In this document: one piece after another, positions 62,764-64,000 of the stretch
Position numbering within the stretch: position 1 is the stretch's first letter
Layout: each line of letters begins with the position of its first letter
Assembly (NCBI RefSeq): GCF_001636405.1
Contig: NZ_KV440950.1
Location: 4,951,977 to 5,015,976, forward strand
Length of the DNA stretch: 64,000 nt
Source: Peribacillus frigoritolerans
GTDB taxonomy: Bacteria > Bacillota > Bacilli > Bacillales > DSM-1321
Direction: 5' to 3'
Translations under genes and position numbers: made by a program
Notes under the pieces: model-generated
What the model was told of the DNA's origin: nothing
Database searches by the model: none
The model's input: only the letters and a program-made list of their open reading frames with translations

Positions 62764-62793
62764 ATATACCACTCCTTTGGTAACGAAATATTA

Positions 62794-62815
62794 TTATCAT
62801 TATCGATAATGATAA
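62794..62815. promoter_or_regulatory. 22-bp perfect palindrome upstream of the exporter operon
   Basis: Half-site TTATCATTATC read against GATAATGATAA, centred at 62804/62805, 31 nt before the YxlE-like start. It is built of four GATAAT-type hexamers in an R-R-F-F order. The classical Fur box has an F-F-x-R order, so Fur is possible but not the best fit. Confidence 0.65.
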
Positions 62816-62883
62816 CATCTAATTTGGAATTTTGCACCTATTTTTTTCTTAATAAAATATTGTTTTAGTTTTTATTGTTATTT

Positions 62884-62905
62884 ATAATGATAATATTATC
62901 ATTAT
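62884..62905. promoter_or_regulatory. Second 22-bp perfect palindrome in the divergent promoter region
   Basis: ATAATGATAAT followed at once by its reverse complement ATTATCATTAT. It contains TGATAAT-ATTATCA, a Fur/Per-like 7-7 arrangement without the central base. It lies about 265 nt before the regulator start and 120 nt before the exporter operon. The surrounding 405-base gap (62764-63168) is very AT-rich and shows no gene. Confidence 0.6.
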
Positions 62906-63039
62906 GAATAATAATAAAAATATAGCGATATTTATTAATTTTCATGAAATGTAGACATTTTTTTAAAAAATTAAAATAATTAAAAAATAATTATTATTTA
63001 CTTAGAAAAAATATTTAGGTACTATTATTTTTCGAACCG

Positions 63040-63061
63040 TGTCATTTTTATGTAAATGACA
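63040..63061 (+). promoter_or_regulatory. Inverted repeat before the regulator gene
   Basis: TGTCATTT / AAATGACA, 8 bp perfect with a 6-nt spacer, about 108 nt before the regulator start. It may be an autoregulatory site of the 63169 protein. Evidence is the symmetry and position only. Confidence 0.4.
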
Positions 63062-63168
63062 ATGATTCAAACATTACAATATATGAAGAATTAAACGTAT
63101 TATTCATGGCCAACAGGAAAGTTCACTAAAAATTATCCAGTTATAATTTCCAATGTGAGGAGAATAAG

Positions 63169-63714
63169 ATGATTAATAAAGCTGAAATTTTAATGCACCC
63201 AGTAAGAATAAAGATTACCCAAGCTTTAATGAGAAATAGGGAAAATGGTTTAACACCATTAGAAATGTTAAAAATCATTAAAGATGTACCCCAGGCAACA
63301 TTATATAGACATATACAGGTCCTTTTGGATTCAGGGGTCATTCGCATAGTAAAAGAGAAAAAAGTGAGATCCGTTTCCGAAAAATACTACGTTTTAAATG
63401 AAGAAGAAGCACGACTTAGCGGGGAAGAATGGAAAAAATCCTCTAATGAAAAAAAGGTGAACTATTTTTCTTATTATCAATTATCCCTTATGACCCAATA
63501 TCAAAACTATCTTACTAAATTGGAAGAAAGAGACTGCGCAGAAGATGGTTCAACCTTTTCCCTTTTAGAACTAAAGCTTGATGATGAAAGCTTCCTTAAC
63601 TTCCAAAATGAATTGAACGATCTAATGTTAAAATACTACAAAGCAACGAATCAAAGTGCCAAACAAGACTCTCCTATTCGAACAATCGGCGTTACAATTA
63701 TTCCAGAATCATAA
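63169..63714 (+). CDS. Winged-helix (ArsR-like) transcriptional regulator of the cluster
   Basis: A 181-residue protein with an N-terminal winged helix (H-P-V-R-I-K-I-T-Q-A-L, T-P-L-E-M-L, V-P-Q-A-T-L-Y-R-H-I-Q-V-L, wing K-E-K-K-V-R-S-V) of the HTH_20/ArsR-like type and a helical C-terminal half with no recognised ligand domain. It has no visible metal-binding Cys/His cluster. GAGGAG precedes the ATG. It is divergent from the exporter operon and next to the palindromes, so it is the leading candidate regulator of the NRPS and exporter operons. Confidence 0.85.
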   Translation: MINKAEILMHPVRIKITQALMRNRENGLTPLEMLKIIKDVPQATLYRHIQVLLDSGVIRIVKEKKVRSVSEKYYVLNEEEARLSGEEWKKSSNEKKVNYFSYYQLSLMTQYQNYLTKLEERDCAEDGSTFSLLELKLDDESFLNFQNELNDLMLKYYKATNQSAKQDSPIRTIGVTIIPES

Positions 63715-63724
63715 AAAATGAAAA

Positions 63725-63837
63725 GGCTGTTCCAAAACCTTGGACTCAAAATCGAATATTATAGAAAAACACGTTAAGAAACATATCTATATATTCACCA
63801 ACCAGTCAGGTTGCAGTCCGTGTTTTGAAACAGCCCA
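63725..63837. repeat. Inverted repeat behind the regulator gene
   Basis: GGCTGTTCCAAAAC (from 63726) and GTTTTGAAACAGCC (63823-63836) form a near-perfect terminal inverted repeat about 110 nt apart. It may be a small non-autonomous element or a long terminator. Nothing coding lies inside. A short plus-strand terminator-like hairpin (GCAGTTAT / ATAACTGC, T-run) occurs at 63973-64000. Confidence 0.5.
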
Positions 63838-64000
63838 ATAAATTCCATAATGGGCTTACCACCCGTTATGGGACATGACTAAAAGTGATGCACCCGCAAT
63901 CAGCAGCTCCCCAATGTTTCCTTTATACTGCTGTATACTTCGTCCCACAGGTGTTTTTCTTCAGCAAAAGCCGCAGTTATCTTTTTAATAACTGCTTTTT

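Noticed and set aside
62884-62905. Calling the GATAAT palindromes definite Fur boxes
   Set aside because: The hexamers are arranged R-R-F-F or 7-0-7, not the Bacillus 7-1-7 form, and the adjacent regulator gene is an equally good candidate. Kept as an operator of unknown owner.
63840-64000. Possible partial gene at the right edge
   Set aside because: Two minus-strand frames look plausible (one ends V-M-S-H-N-G-W, another ends G-S-C) but both are short and neither has a recognisable family; the plus strand also has a terminator-like hairpin there.

Overview
The window looks like chromosome of a low-GC, Gram-positive, spore-former-type Bacillaceae, most likely Peribacillus / the Bacillus simplex group. 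This is inferred from strong GGAGG ribosome-binding sites, Bacillus-type gene sets (TcyABC, Yxd/Bce-like module, YxeA, YxlEFG-like proteins, YjgB, YtrA-type GntR) and family-typical intergenic hairpins. No rRNA, tRNA or CRISPR array was seen.

Layout. 1-10 kb: a frameshifted PAS-GGDEF gene, a PadR/DUF1700/DUF4097 operon, a DUF2157 + GDYXXLXY pair, a secreted NlpC/P60 protein that has lost its catalytic residues, a holin-like gene, a GntR-regulated ABC operon, a class I aminotransferase and an epimerase remnant. 10-24.5 kb: small accessory genes (GNAT, DinB, YjgB-like, secreted PHP protein), a cystine-type ABC operon, an MFS exporter, and a two-component system convergent with a Bce/Yxd-type ABC module and YxeA. 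24.5-32 kb: a decaying accessory stretch with a C45-family hydrolase, a fossil duplicate of a transporter gene start, pseudogenes of a membrane-anchored protein and of a cell-wall amidase, two glutamine-rich paralogues inside a family of eight terminator-like hairpins, and an intact permease.

32-63.7 kb is the centre of interest: a non-ribosomal peptide synthetase (NRPS) operon on the minus strand (57.8 to 32.4 kb) followed upstream by two ABC-type exporters and a divergent winged-helix regulator. Transcription order is Sfp-type PPTase, membrane protein, NRPS1 (A-T-C-A-T-E-C), a free-standing carrier protein, NRPS2 (C-A-T-E), NRPS3 (C-T-T-C-A-T-E-C), NRPS4 (A-T-reductase) and a type II thioesterase. 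If collinear this is a seven-module line with alternating L/D residues, released reductively as an aldehyde or alcohol. Read from the specificity residues, module 1 is Thr, module 2 is Leu (epimerised to D), and module 7 is Val-like. Modules 3 and 5 have no adenylation domain: module 3 uses a separate carrier protein and module 5 has two carrier domains in tandem. They must be loaded in trans, or the line skips them.

The exporters (YxlEFG-like plus an EcsA-like pair) are the natural candidates for export or self-protection. A palindrome of the same sequence family lies upstream of the NRPS operon, upstream of the exporter operon and beside the regulator gene, which suggests shared control. 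An orphan IS3-type orfA sits between the two operons.
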